Assembly (NCBI RefSeq): GCF_041260155.1 | Contig: NC_091943.1 | Coordinates: 15,677,283 to 15,741,282 of the forward strand | Length of the DNA stretch: 64,000 nt | Direction of reading: 5' to 3' | Origin: Ptychodera flava | Taxonomy: Eukaryota; Hemichordata; Enteropneusta; Ptychoderidae | Shown: positions 11,629 through 24,827 of the stretch, one piece after another | Layout: every line of letters begins with the position of its first letter | Position numbering within the stretch: the first letter of the stretch is position 1 | Translations under genes and position numbers: made by a program | Notes under the pieces: model-generated | Databases searched by the model: none | What the model was told of the DNA's origin: nothing | The model's input: only the letters and a program-made list of their open reading frames with translations

Positions 11629-13576
11629 ATCAACACAAGAAAAGTTCTTACGCCCCAAAGTTCGAGTGCTGCTATTTTTCCAGCCAAAATTTAATGCAAC
11701 ATTTTACTAATTTTTATGGATTTTTGTGAAATTTTCTCGATAACATTTGGCCAAATAGACATCACATTTCATTGGCTACACTATTTCATCAAAATGTTGA
11801 CAAAAATCTGAAAAAAATGACTGGGATATATTTTATAAAGGCGGCAAAAATTAGGTTAACTTCGACAAGGTTTTCAGGCTTGTAGTTCTGAACAATGCGC
11901 CAACACGCTCGCTATTTCTACTCCATCAACCATTTTGAAATGACTGGTACTCGGCTCGCCAACACAGCCGGTGCGTATCGCCAGTATTCGCATTGTCCGG
12001 ACATAAATTGAGTTGTCAACACTTACAATGCACCGCGGCATTTACGGGCTAAACTGACAAGCCGAGTATTGGGGTATTTCAATGTGAGTCAGAAAACGGA
12101 TCGAGACACCATTGTTGATACAGGACGACAGTAAAAAAGAAATCATGATCAAAAGTTATGGTTGCCAACTTACAGTCCGTCAAGCGTATCTTTGGATTTT
12201 TATCGGATCTTTCTTTGTAACACTCGACCGTAGGTGTGTCACATAGTCTTACATATGATTGTATAGCTGACACACTTTCAAATCTCCATGGATGTATGGA
12301 TATCACATTTTGCCAGATGTGACAGTGACAAATAGTTGGTAATGTCCACTATCTGTTTTTGCATGATGAATGGTGCAGTTTGGAGACAACGACAGTGGGT
12401 TTTCTCCACGGATTTCTCCCAAATCTACAAACGGGTAGTACCCTTGTCACTTTTGAAATCACGAGTCGTTTACTAAACAGACTCACCGCTTTAAGAAAAA
12501 ATCAAAAAAATCGGAAGCTCTAGAAATTTAGCGAGTATAGGAAACTCCAGAAATGTCATATGTTTTGCAAGAGAGTGAGCAAAGCACAAATTCAGGACTG
12601 TAGCTTCACTGTGTTCAAACTAAATCGCATTGGCAAACGAACGAGCGTGATGCTTTGCTGTTTGCGTCTTTTGCAATAACGGGTCATTTGAGCGCATGCC
12701 ATCTTGACCATGTTAGCCAAATACCATCTTAGTATGCAAACACGCTGACATCACATCTCCCATGACATCATCATGTTAAAAATTTACTTCCCAGAGCAGG
12801 TTCTTACACACACAAAAAAAACAAACACTTCAAAAAGCACGTAATATTCAATGGACTTCAACGACCATCCGTTCTTCGACCATTGTATCAATAAGCAACA
12901 TAAGTTTCTTGAAACTCCGGCTACGAGGAGTGGATAGGTAGGGAGGGGCGGGGGTTCATAGCCTCCCCATAAAAGAAAACGGTGGACTCACCAATTCATA
13001 CTGCTTGCAAAAATTTGTATTTTTAATTCTATCCTGGCGCCCTTTCTTACAACCCATGGCTAATATTTTGGCCACGTAAAGTCTAGTCGTCTATATCTTG
13101 CCTTTACCCTTCTCGACTACCAACGATCTCATCGGGTCCTTCAACCTCTAGTTCGAAAACGATAACGGATCCATGAGTCAAAACATCGACAGTGGAAGCG
13201 ACAGCGACGTCCATTGTAAAATCGACGAAATAGACAAACTGAATGTGAAGTCGATTTTCCATGTTCAATGTAAAGAAAATACAGAGTGAGATTAGTATGA
13301 ACCTTAGTTTCTTCTCTATCAACAGTTGGATGGTCAAAACGCCATTTCATCTCTCTGAAAAAAATCCCAGACGCATGAAAGCTTCTGAAGCTCTTCTTGT
13401 CACGACATCTAGGTCCGTTCTCGCCAGTTTTGCGAATGTCCTGTTTTGAAAATGTCAATTCTGGTTTTAAAAAAATGTATCAATATGACATACAATCATC
13501 TTGGTAGCTGAAGCAAATCAGGAAGGAATAATTCTCCATTCTAAACTTACAATGTCGTTACGATAACGATTGCTGT
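11629..13576. other. Non-coding stretch, no gene recognised
   Basis: No supported gene. Overlapping open frames on both strands near 13104-13458 (up to about 105 codons) show no motif and no splice context that I trust. Confidence 0.4.
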
Positions 13577-13938
13577 TTAAGGTAGAACGCGCCTCGGGGA
13601 CAGATAGTTGGACTCTCAACCTTTTCAGTTCTTTTCTGATCCACTTCTTGTGGGGGTTCATTTTAAAGCTCTTGGTGCAAAAAAACTTTTCATCGGCTTA
13701 GTTTTTCGAAAATCGAAAATTTTATTTTTCTCCATAGAGATAACACAGGGATGGTGGCCACTTTGAATTTCAAATATATTAGGTAAATATTGAGTAACTT
13801 TCTTTCACTAGTACCAAAATTTGCACGGTGGCCCCCGGTTTTTATTCTTCATTTGGAAAGAGAACGAGTGAAATATTCCTTGAGGAAAGTTTGAGCAAAA
13901 GTTTAAGTCTTTCACTCTCGAGGCACATACTACCGTAA
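13577..13938 (+). mobile_element. Family A miniature element, near full length
   Basis: Begins TTAAGGTAGAACGCGCCTCGG and ends in CTCTCGAGGCACATACTACCGTAAA, an imperfect inverted repeat of its start. Internal landmarks are in the standard order: GGACTCTCAA, TTCATTTTAAAGCTCTTGG, TTTTTCTCCATAGAG, GATGGTGGCCACTTTGAATTTC and TTTGCACGGTG. About 362 bp, non-coding. Confidence 0.9.
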
Positions 13939-16312
13939 ACTTAAGTAGGCAATGTGACATGGCCCTGTTCTTGTTCACATATAATCACTGCGTTCCTATT
14001 CAAAGTATTATGGCGGCAATTTATTACAAATTTTCAGTACAAAGTACAGAAAAATTGTTTTTCTTAGATGTATATCCATATATCATACACTTTACCTGGA
14101 GGATTACCGCCAGTTATACTGTACACAAATGATAAATGGTAAAATAATTCTTTTTAGTCCTCTGTCGGAGAGATCAAATGATAATTACTCAAGTATTGGA
14201 TAACTTCACCCCTCGACAAAAAAACATTGTAAAGGTCGTACGCTATGTCGTTATGTTGGTATACAAATAAAGCGTCTGTCGATTTTATTAGTCCAGAGTT
14301 TAACGCAGCTGTTTCTCATAAAATTTCTCCACCGGAACGAGGACAGTTTTTTTCAACATTGGCGGAGATTTACCAAGATCCGAAAAGCATTACCGTATAA
14401 CGGTAAAGTTGCCGCAAAACACGGCCTAAACAATAAAGATTAAACGGAAGAGAAACTAAAGCAGGAAAAGTGAAAAGTAAATATCAAAACTTTTACTTTC
14501 TCAACTTAAAGACAGTTCCATTTGTGCCATGTTGTGTTCATTAATCTATTAGTAAAAAATTATGTCTTTTCTAACGAAATTGCGTTTTTATGAGATAGGA
14601 AAAACATTTGAAGGGCAAGAATCATTGAACGCAAAGCTGTTTTATCTGGCAAATCAATGAACAATACACAATCCAGAAAAAGTAATTTTTTTTATCAATT
14701 GAAGCGTCACTAAAAACACGGCCAGCGATTCAAAAGATCCTCTGTGTGGCTGTTTTTTCCTTTTCCAATTTTAAAGGTGCATTTTCGCTGATTCGATATG
14801 CAGACTAAAACGTGAACTTCATACCTTTTGTTTCAGAAATACAGCGGGTACTCCTTAATAAGAGTTTAAACAAGCACATTTGAAAACAAGAGTATTTGGA
14901 AAAAGGTCACTGCCGTGTTTACCAGTTTCAGACTATCGGTCCTTTCAAGGGCTGCAGTGGGTCACCGTGTCTGAGAAGTTGCCACGCCTCTCGTATTCTA
15001 CACTCCTGGTTGAATTCGATGAGATGTGCCATATAGTCATTAAGCCCATAGTGCCATGTTTACACAAGACTTTGCAAATAAGAGGAGTTAATACTCTTTC
15101 AAATGGATTTGAATCAGAAATAAAGGATTTCTATTATTCAAGCTGCCCACCCGTTCTGGTTTTCAGCGCTTTTGAGCTGGACTAATATAACGATACATCT
15201 CAATTCAAATGTGATTGAGAACAAAAAAGTAGTCTGTTTGAGTGTCAACGTCCATACGGCTCAATGAGGTACTTACTCCTTCCGTAGAGAAATTCTTTCG
15301 TTATGCAAATTGACGATGATCTACATTATTGTCAACTTTTAAGAGGCCTACATAAAGTAATATTTCGTGTTTCATTTCGTCTTGAAAATATTGTTTGCAA
15401 AGTGTCCTGTGCACTAAAATGCGAAAACTCTTAACGCTAAATATCACAATAACGGCGATGACATTCTCTCGTTCGCACATTATCAGTCATTTTTTAAAAT
15501 CAATCGGGAAAAAAAATGCCATTGGGTGAAAGGTCCAAGGGTTAAGTCGTAGCACGCAGGGATGGTTCATAAAGGTCTTTAAGGTGAAAGGGTTATTTTG
15601 TTTGGAAGCAGACACAGCACAGAGTGCATTTAGGGGTTAAGAGTTCCCAACGAAGATAACGTAACTGTACTCGTGTCTGGCAGGATCCTCTCTTCCACAT
15701 GAAATTTTTAATAGCGCACGGGAAACCGTCTTTTGCATAAATGATCTCCATTTTAACATAATCCTGAGTGATTATAAGGTCCTCCTTGAAGGGTAATTTT
15801 AACAGTTAGGAATCGGTCACCTCTCGTTTGTGTCCGATCTACTCAAGGGGAAGGAAAAAAATGATACCTTGGGGACACGAGCTGATGATCTGAACGACGC
15901 CACCGTCAGCTTAGAGTGTCTTCCGTGGATACTCTTGTTGACATTTTCTTGACACGCAGTGTCGTACTAGCGTATTATTTTCCAAGTGCCACAACGGCAG
16001 AATGTACCCTCTCCAGCGTCTCTGCATTACACTGTCAGTTCCTGAAGATAAGATATGTACAGGATTTCTTTAAGAAACCCGAACTATCTCCACAGACAAT
16101 GTAAAGTGTCAGGTACAACATTCGGCGGAATTACCAGAAGAACAGCCAGTCATTGAATGAGATTTTTAACGAATTGGCGATATTTTTCGAACAGCAAAAT
16201 TATGTTAACTGGATACCGATCGAGAGATTCTTCAAATTATCGTATGCAATATTTCCTTCCCTTCAAAGTTATTTATAAATCTAAATATAGGTAAGTGTCA
16301 ATTTGTTTTGTG

Positions 16313-16315
<3 letters not shown>
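13939..16315. other. Non-coding stretch, no gene recognised
   Basis: No supported gene. The longest open frame (14880-15185, + strand, about 100 codons) has no recognisable domain. Confidence 0.4.
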
Positions 16316-16378
<63 letters not shown>

Positions 16379-16429
16379 TTTTCTTGACATGCAGCGAATA
16401 TGTATTATACATATATTATATATATTTAC

Positions 16430-16464
<35 letters not shown>

Positions 16465-16497
16465 CAATTTACAATTTGTAGCCACACACACACACAT

Positions 16498-16566
<69 letters not shown>
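16316..16566. repeat. (TA)n microsatellites
   Basis: Three (TA)n arrays (about 16316-16372, 16435-16460 and 16499-16564) are separated by short non-repeat sequence, including (CA)4. They create artificial IYIY-type open frames on both strands. Confidence 0.95.
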
Positions 16567-16568
<2 letters not shown>

Positions 16569-16708
16569 CAATTTTACGATTTGTAGCTACGTTTGAGTAT
16601 ATGACATAGAGTCTTAAGTAGTGGCTACTGCTAAAATAAAAAAGGCTTAGCACAAGGGGCCATTCAGGAAAGTTTATTCAAAAAGATAAGAAAAATTGTG
16701 AAAAGTAC

Positions 16709-16922
16709 ATGACAAGATTGGAATTAATTTGCAGAATTGGATCTTTACATTTTTCAAATTTCTCAAAAGTTTTAGCTGCCCTAAAGCTGCATGTTGCAAT
16801 ATTACAAATCACTCCTAAAAACATGTGTATTGCTTAAAAAGAAAAGCAGATGAGCTTACATTATTAGATTAAACCGACATTAATTAACTATCCAATTACC
16901 CCAAATCAGTTCCAGTCGAGTT
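16709..16922. mobile_element. Miniature element, family D copy 2
   Basis: Same orientation and word order as the copy at 8821-9024, including AAAAAGAAAAGCAGATGAGC and AGATTAAACCGACATTA. The left end is ACAAGATTGGAATTA and the right end CAGTTCCAGTCGAGTT; the terminal inverted repeats are more decayed than in copy 1. Confidence 0.75.
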
Positions 16923-18642
16923 ACATCCATTTCATTAGTCGGGAACCTGTTACGCAGTTTTCTCTTCGGGTGATTTTGATAGATATATCATTATGCATTT
17001 TCATTGCTTGATCGCTTGTCCATTTGTTTCTTTTCAAATGTCTTTTTTAAAGGAACGTTCTTGAAATCAATACTGAAAGACAACGACAATGCTATACTCT
17101 TAATAAACTACATATACTTCTGTGAAAGATAAAATTCATAATAAATCAATGAGAGCCGGAAAAAAGTCAAAGGGTACGATTCATTTCTGCGAGACGTATC
17201 TAAAAAACTAAAAAGGCGCAACTGTATTTTCATCACATTTCTTCCCAACTCACGGTTACTGACATCAGCTATAACATTTTATAAAGAAAATAACAATATT
17301 TTTAATACTTCAGCGTAGTTTCCCATGTTACTGCGCTTTTCATTCGATGCTCATGCAAGGACAGTGGACTGGGGAGTCAACAAACAACCTGGACATAAAA
17401 TGCGCCATCCTTTACGATGCAAACTCATTTGACCTACTTTACTGCCAAGTACGTCAGGGCCGTAATATTACCCGCCATAATGACGTCACACATCTTGGAG
17501 GCAGCCAACAAATCAAATTCGAGAAAACTGTGACTAAACAGTGTCTTTCCATGTCAATGAGGTGAAATCCTGTTCGCAGCTGGCCTCCGGCAACAATTTG
17601 AAAAACCATCCCTTGAGTGCAGAGTGTAAATTTCAACCAAGAGACACCCCAGCGATGATATATACGGAGCCATTACAGGATTTCTTTGACTGAAAAAGTT
17701 GACTTGGTGATATTGAACGAAATGACGAAATTACAAAATGGCAAAGTAGTATTTTATTGACATTATCTTTGTCAATCTGGTATCGTTAGCAAGATAGATT
17801 GCTAAGTGTATTTAGATGTTGAAAGAGTGGCAAACGAATTATGTCTTCGACACCCCGCCCTCCCCCGAGAGGGAAGCAATTCCCAGAGTGACGACATGAC
17901 CGCTGATGCCCGCCAGATTTACATACTAATGAGATGACGTGTACTCGACTCTGTGGCTAAGCCATGAGAGTGGTGTACAGCGTTGCCATGCTGTGCTTGC
18001 CTCATCTTATGAGGCGGGTGCTATTAGCGATGTGGGACAGGCAGAACATGAAGAAATCCATTCAGATAGACATCGCCATCACAAGGAGAAGAAAGAAAAC
18101 TTCAGGGATAGACCAGGAACCGAGCAACCAAGAAAACAAGCAAACAAACAAATAAGTGCGCAAAAACAATCACAAAAACTGGATCTGGAAGGTATCCGAT
18201 AAAGGAAGGCGCGCCATTGTTTTCAAAGGGTCACTGTCGTCAGGGAACTGAAGAGATTTAACTCTTTATCGCTTTCTAGCTAAGTTGTACGGTAACAGTG
18301 AGCGAACACCAAACCTTCACTAAACCAATGAATACAAAAGAGCGCATGCGCACCTACATAATGACGGACGACATGCTCCAGGAGCAGCAGTGTGTAGAGT
18401 TTTTTTCTCCTATTCACGCAGAAGTGGTGTACACTGCAAGTTCATAAGAAAACTAGTTCGCATACTGAAAATAGAATAACTTAGGCAATAAACCCCAATG
18501 TTAATGACCGCGTGACAGACAATCTGGGTCGGATTTATTAAAACTCATCAGCGATGGTTTCCGAAAATGGTTAAACCTCATCTTGGGGAATTTCCTCGCT
18601 GGCAGTGTGTTTGTCTTACTCTCTGTGTTTCTCTGTCTCCTT

Positions 18643-18645
<3 letters not shown>
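16923..18645. other. Non-coding stretch, no gene recognised
   Basis: No gene is supported. A perfect GCGCATGCGC palindrome at 18342-18351 matches the NRF1 consensus known from animal promoters, but no convincing coding exon lies downstream. Confidence 0.4.
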
Positions 18646-18711
<66 letters not shown>

Positions 18712-18752
18712 ATCTATCGTATCTATGTCTCTGTCCGTCTGTCTGTCTCTCT

Positions 18753-18783
<31 letters not shown>
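18646..18783. repeat. (CTGT)n and (CT)n microsatellites
   Basis: About 65 bp of CTGT repeat, a degenerate bridge, then (CT)n at about 18757-18782. The overlapping open frames (CLSVCLSV, RQTDRQTD) are artefacts. Confidence 0.95.
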
Positions 18784-18900
18784 GCACGCTCTAAAGCATG
18801 CATTTGACAGACATCGAAACATTGCTGCAATGGATGTGCATCCTTTGTTACTATCTGTTTTTGTGGAGAGTTTTTGTCTCGCCTTGCTGAGAGGTACTCG

Positions 18901-20201
18901 GAATTTTCAAAGTATTTTTTTTTTTTATTTAAATATGTTTATTTACTGTTTAATAAAGTTACAATATCTCGTATACATTCATTAATTGTACAAGTACAAA
19001 CGCCATTTCAAAAATTCGCTACACTATAATAATCAGCAAAGCGTATGACTAGAGCTGGCAATGCTCCTATTACTGCAATATTTTTTTCCAAAGTGTATAA
19101 AATTTTTTGTATCTGTTGCATTTGTGAGTTGAATAAATAAACTGTAAATATTTATAAAAAATGTCGTATGACAAGACAGATTTCATGCTTCCACTGTTAT
19201 TTCTAGAATTAGCCCAAGCAGCAAAAATACAATATTTTGCAATTGTAATTATAAGATTGACAAATCTGACTAGGGAGGATTCCTGAAGAGGTTTATACCC
19301 TAATACAATGATATGGAAATCCACATCTATATGGATGCAAAGTTTACTTAGAAGACCTTTGATATGTTCCCAGAAATTTCCGAGCTTTTTACAATATAAA
19401 AACATATGTTCGTAGGAATCAGATACTTTACAAACTGTACAATTATCACTATTTTCAATTCTCCACTTGAGGAGATTGCACCCATTTGGGAGAATATTGT
19501 GTAAAATCTTAAGATTGAACTCTGCCAGCTTTCTATCATATGTTAGCCCTATAGTTTGGTGAATCCAAATAGTGCTCCACTCGGAAGGAGAATAAGATTT
19601 AATATACTGATTACAAATATATTCTCTGTAGGAAGGTATAAAACGCTTCCGTAAGAAGGCTTGATAGTAATATTTAGTGGTGAGTTTTAAAGCTTTTGTG
19701 AAAACAGGAATTTTCTTCCAGAAACTAGAAGAAAACTAGGGGTACGGCGAATTACATCTATTCGTGTCCCTTGAAGTTTTCTTTTCCAGTTAGAGGCTAT
19801 GGCTTTTTTGACAATAGCTAATTCAGAAATCCAATTTCTTTTATCTTTCAATTACTTAAGACACAATGAGATTCAATAGATCCTGTATTCCAGTCTACAA
19901 TATCATTTACATATATAATCTCAGAATTAATCCATTTCTCAAAAAAGAGGCACTGACCATTATATAGGATATTTTCATTTCCCCAGATGATTTGATTTCT
20001 AATATCGAAGTGGCTAGGATCAGGAAGGTTAGCGTATCCGCCTCCAACCTCATGCCATGCCTTAACAATCTGTCTGTAAAATTCAGAGTTACAATATCGA
20101 ATAAATGGAAAACGAGAATTGTTTGATAATTAAAATGGAAAATAAGAAGATTAGGTCCAAACTGGCTAAATCTCATAAATTTTATGAATTTTCAAAGTAT
20201 T
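18901..20201 (-). mobile_element. 5'-truncated LINE (L1/Tx1-like) with 16-bp target duplication
   Basis: GAATTTTCAAAGTATT occurs at 18901-18916 and again at 20186-20201 and brackets the insertion exactly. Immediately inside the left copy, the + strand reads a T run, so the element lies on - and ends in a poly-A tail. The body (18917-20185) encodes the C-terminal part of a LINE ORF2 protein that ends at 19070, and lacks the endonuclease and most of the reverse transcriptase. The perfect target duplication and intact 3' end mark a typical 5'-truncated target-primed insertion. Clade assignment rests on the C-terminal zinc finger and nearby residues and is tentative. Confidence 0.88.
19070..20185 (-). 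pseudogene. LINE ORF2 C-terminus (zf-RVT region), frameshifted
   Basis: Translation of the - strand gives the end of a non-LTR reverse transcriptase polyprotein. The clearest part is a zinc-knuckle segment, NCTVCKVSDSYEHMFLYCKK, with spacing C-x2-C-x7-H-x4-C as in the zf-RVT family. It is preceded by a helical region (PSEWSTIWIHQTIG, DRKLAEFNLKILHNILPNG) and followed by a C-terminal segment with LIITIAKYCIF. The reading frame is open from about 19730 down to the stop at 19070. Farther upstream (19740-20185) recognisable pieces such as FYRQIVKAWHEVGGG lie in other frames, so there is at least one frameshift. The protein is not functional. Confidence 0.8.
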
Positions 20202-20225
20202 GACTGCACGAGACGTCCAGAGTTC

Positions 20226-20535
20226 GTTGATACTACATAGGTATCTTTCAACCATTCTCTTTCAAAATTAGAATACAAATTTCAGTGCGGTCACCGTGCA
20301 AATTTTGGTACCAGAGAAACAAATTACCCAAGAAATATCAATATTTTAAATTCAAAATGGCCGCCATCACTGTGTTAACTCCTTGGAGAAAACTAAAATT
20401 TTCGATTTTCGATCAACTAAGATTTTTTTTCTTACTCCAAGAGCTTTAAAATAAGCCCCCACAAGTGGTAGATCAGAAAAGAATTGTAGAAGTTTGAGAG
20501 TCCGAATATCTGTCCCCGAGGCGCATTCTACCTTA
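20226..20535 (-). mobile_element. Family A miniature element, - strand
   Basis: The + strand shows the reverse complement of the family landmarks: TTCAAAATGGCCGCCATC, CTCCAAGAGCTTTAAAA, TTTGAGAGTCCGAATATCTG and the end CCCCGAGGCGCATTCTACCTTA. The family's right end is missing. It lies only 24 bp beyond the LINE insertion. Confidence 0.88.
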
Positions 20536-20837
20536 GAAATTGGACAAAGATGCATGTATACTGACATTGACAGTGATACTGGTACATCCATTTGACACAT
20601 CTCTGAGACAAGGGTGAACAATAGTCTTTAAGCTTACATTTAAACTAAACTTCTCCCTCGGCAAGTCTTGATGATGTAACTTTCTGGTGAAGGTATCACA
20701 TTCCGATAAAATCAACAGTGCTATTGTTTTAGATGCCGGCATCACCTTTAACATGCATACCATGAATACTAATAAGCGTCTAACGAATTCAACAGATATC
20801 AGATATTTTTGCTTTGCTTTTTAAGTAATTTATGATG

Positions 20838-20933
<96 letters not shown>

Positions 20934-20985
20934 CTTCAAGTACACAGTAATAATATGTGTTACTAATTTTATGAAGTTATTTATG

Positions 20986-21062
<77 letters not shown>

Positions 21063-21222
21063 TACTTCATGTACAAAGTAATATTATATGTTACTTAAGT
21101 CTTACTCATCCTGCAATCGACAGAGACAGAGCTAGGTCTTACGTCTGTCACTCTCATTTATATTTTGGGACGTACCTTCATACTATGTTTTTAGGTATTG
21201 TTCAAATTCAATATATATAATA

Positions 21223-21297
<75 letters not shown>

Positions 21298-21361
21298 GTA
21301 TTAGGCCTATTATTAATATTGTGTTATTAGCCTATATCTATATATACATAGTGAATTATAT

Positions 21362-21408
<47 letters not shown>
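20838..21408. repeat. Cluster of (TA)n microsatellites
   Basis: TA arrays at about 20838-20932, 20988-21060, 21211-21294 and 21357-21408. The segments after the first two arrays are near-duplicates of one another (ATTACTTCA(A/T)GTACA(C/A)AGTAATA), so a unit of about 130 bp, TA array plus tail, has been duplicated. Confidence 0.9.
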
Positions 21409-21411
<3 letters not shown>

Positions 21412-24018
21412 AGCCCAATACATAGTATCTCACAAAATGTTTCCCCTTACTTTCTCGAGAATGTGTTCATGATAATAAAGACTGCTTTTATGTAAAATCT
21501 CGATTTGCAAGACAGTTTGTATTTAAGCTGAAACTTAACATAAGAATGGATATGATAGCTACTTTATCTTGTTCTGAATCAGTATCTAATCACTTCAAAG
21601 GAGAATCAGAGGTCTTGTTTGAACCCTCATCCCGGGTTATGTAACATTAAAACCGGAAATTTGGCATTGTTGAGTTTCCAAGGAAATGAATTTCAGTCTG
21701 ACTATAGTTTTTCCTCCAGTCGCCTAGGCAACGGAATTCATCTTTTTCTTCTGTGAACGTGCGGAAAGGTAAATCTGCATGTCCGTTCAGCTTGGTCAGC
21801 GAGCAAGTAGGGGGCGTCCGACGGCGTAGCAGAGTTCATACGCCTGCACACGGTGGCGGCGCACAGACATCCATTCTTTATTGCGACCGAGATCTGTATC
21901 AGGCTCCGTGAAACATGATACACTTAGCCGAGAATAAAGTGAAAAAAAGGAGGTCGAGTTCTCGCGGAATGTGTAAATATGCTATCACATTTCTCAAACG
22001 CTCAAAACAGACAACGACCCTGCCCTTAATCGACAGAGCCGCTGGTCATTACTTTTTGGTATTGCATAATACATAAACATCATGGCTGTCATTTCAATAT
22101 AGATCGACATGCGTCCGACCCTTTGACCCGGTACCCCTAGTTCATCGATTTTTCTTTAAATAATTACCAAGTAACGCTATCAGCACGCTGGCAACGCCAC
22201 GACTGCCGTTTGGCATGGGGCGGGTACTGTAGTTCGAGGTACGGCTAAAAGCCCTTGATCCATAACTACCTCGGCATTTATGAATTTGTTCCAACACTTC
22301 AATGTGATGCGGCGAGACAGCAGGCAATGAACATCAACGCAAATCCCTCGGTAAAGAGTTAAGTAGGCCTTACAGGCGGTGAACAGGGCTCTCTCTTATG
22401 ATATTTATCAACAAGGCAATAAATTGGGCCTTGCTGATTTCGAGAGTTGTTCCTCAGCATTCCTGCATTCACCTTTGCTATTTCTTTTTTACAAAATGTA
22501 GTAAAATATGACACAAAAACATTTGCATTGCAATTTCTCTTAGTGTTTTAATTCCGCGGAGTAGCGAATATATGATGCACATCTGTTGGAAATATGTTTT
22601 ATGGTTAATGTCAACCATATCATTGTTGGCTGTCGAGACTGCGTTCAATGTCATAAAAAAGAGAGAGACAAAATTTACTGGCTCTCCATAATCAAAATTA
22701 AAAAAAAATCGCCAGTGTCACAGTCGTCGTACAAAAGGCAATCCAAAAGACAACTGCATTGGTTTGACTCTGACCTAACTACTGATAACTCCTCGTATTA
22801 CGGATGGCCATTGTATCGAGTTTGATGACGAGCCAAAACAACGGACAGCAATCCTGCCATCGCGTGACGGCAACCGTGGTATGAACACCAAACAGACTGT
22901 AAACTCACTCAGTATCAGAACGCGATACAGTGTAATAAAATACAAGTATTTCTAATCGTTATGTGAGGGTTAGACGAGAGGAGGGTGGGTAGGACGTCTT
23001 GTATTTGCAAGTCGTGTAATTTGAGGACTCCGGTAAAGGTCACAACCTACAGCGGGACCCTTTTTTATATAAAACTTTCGTAATTGATTGATCATTGCAC
23101 GAGCATTCGTGTTAAAAGAAGATAAGATGGATCGCCTGATGTAAATGAACAGGTCATCAACATATGTCATGGGGACAAAAAGCTGCTCGACGGGCACTCT
23201 AAAGTCTAATTCAGTGGGACAAGCGGTATCAGTGAAAAAGGACCAAAGTGCTTGGCCGTACCGTCGGGCATCAGTACTCTGGCGTGAAAAAAGTTGTTTT
23301 CTCAGCCGCTTGCGTTCGCTCTGTTTGTTCCGACTCGTCGAAGAGCAGACGACAATATTTGATGTGAGGGTCCCCGGATTTGACGAGTAAATATACACGA
23401 GGTGTGTGCTTTAGCAGACAACGCGTGCGAGAAGTATGCAACTTCATCCCCGCGCGCTCCAATCATGCCAACTAGTACTGCTCTGCAAACTGTGTTCCGA
23501 AACAAGTAGACCGTTTGTTTTGTAAGTGTTTCGCCATGACTATAGTAAAGATTTATTGACTTTGTCAAAAATTGTGTTTCTAAAATAGACCTCGTACGCA
23601 TTTCAGGTCAAGCTGTTCGCCCGAACGTAAACATTATGAGTATTCTATCATGCTACACTTTTTTCGTTATGCGGGTTAGTCAAATAATCCAGCAACATTT
23701 TGACGTATTTAGCAATATTTTCTGATTATTTCTGGAGTGGTCATGACAAAATTTTATCTTGGAACACATCCCATTAATTTCATTTGCAGTTCTCAAACGT
23801 CACAGGGTAGACACCACGCACACACCAACACAGCGCAAATCAATTACGCCGATTCAGTTTCAGATAAAAAAAATAACTGACAACGATTATATCCGAAATT
23901 TAAATATACTTTGCAGTAATTAGCCATAGTTGCTATGGGATATAATGTTGAATGATTGTCATTTTGGTCCTGAAATAGTAAAATTGGAGGACTGTATTGT
24001 TGGTAATGACTTTACACG
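21409..24018. other. Non-coding stretch, one unexplained open frame
   Basis: No gene is recognised. A locally less AT-rich segment at about 21720-21910 and another at about 22120-22330 stand out slightly but carry no motif. The longest open frame, - strand 22970-23398 (about 142 codons), is basic and shows no domain, signal peptide or membrane segment that I know. I left it uncalled. Confidence 0.35.
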
Positions 24019-24106
24019 TATGTATGTATGTATGTATGTATGTATGTATGTATGTATGTATGTATGTATGTATGTATGTATGTATGTATGTATGTATGTA
24101 TGTATT
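24019..24106. repeat. (TATG)n microsatellite
   Basis: A near-pure tetranucleotide array. It is the same motif as the arrays near 7.3, 33.5 and 37.5 kb. Confidence 0.95.
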
Positions 24107-24535
24107 TATTCATGTATGTATTTGTTATGTCTTTATGTGTGTGAGGGCACGTATGGGAGGGGGCTAAGTAGAGACGGGGAGAGTATTTCATGAATGGTTC
24201 TGTATATAATTTTTGTCTCTGTGTGTATTTAATGGTGATCCTCGTCTATAAGATTCGTCGGTTCACATGATATGAAAATGATTTTTTGATCTTAGCTTTC
24301 AGGTATAGGACTGTGTTCGCACAGGGAAATGTTCATCAATTTGTCGAATGCCTCTATAAAATCCTTCAGCTTAGTAAGACGACATATCATATTGCCTCTG
24401 ATCTGTACCACATCATGTACCTCTTGTAGAAGGATAAATTTCTTTTACTATTGTGTCTCTGTAAACAATCTAACACCCCTCCCCCGTTAATTTCCCTTTC
24501 GGGTAGATTCATAACACTGTACACAGCAAAGTATT

Positions 24536-24827
24536 AGGAGATAGTGAAATATAGTCACTTTGGAACGGTCTTTTGAAACAGTTGCGACGTTTCGATCCGA
24601 CTACAACGGAGCTTGATCACGCAATGATGTTAATTATTCAGCGTTAATATGTCTCTGTAACTGGCGGAATACATCAATTTACGGACATATTATTCCGCCA
24701 GTTACAGAGACATATTAACGCTGAATAATTAACATCATTGCGTGATCAAGCTCCGTTGTAGTCGGATCGAAACGTCGCAACTGTTTCAAAAAGACCGTTC
24801 CAAAGTGACTATATTTCACTATCTCCT
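24536..24827. mobile_element. Near-perfect hairpin (foldback) insertion, arms about 136 bp
   Basis: The left arm 24536-24671 and right arm 24691-24827 are almost exact reverse complements, with landmarks GTCACTTTGGAACGGTCTTT, CGACGTTTCGATCCGACTAC and GCGTTAATATGTCTCTGTAA, around a 19-bp loop. The 13-mer CAGCAAAGTATTA occurs just left (24524-24536) and again at 24860-24872, as if it were a target duplication of a slightly longer insertion. There is no coding content. Such long hairpins typify foldback or palindromic MITEs. The very low arm divergence suggests recent origin or ongoing gene conversion. Confidence 0.85.

Noticed and set aside
22970..23398. 142-codon - strand open frame
   Set aside because: The longest unexplained frame in the left half, but no motif, no splice context and overlapping open frames on both strands. 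Transcript data would be needed.
24019..24106. Possible CRISPR-like periodicity
   Set aside because: The array is a 4-bp microsatellite with no spacers, and the window is eukaryotic.
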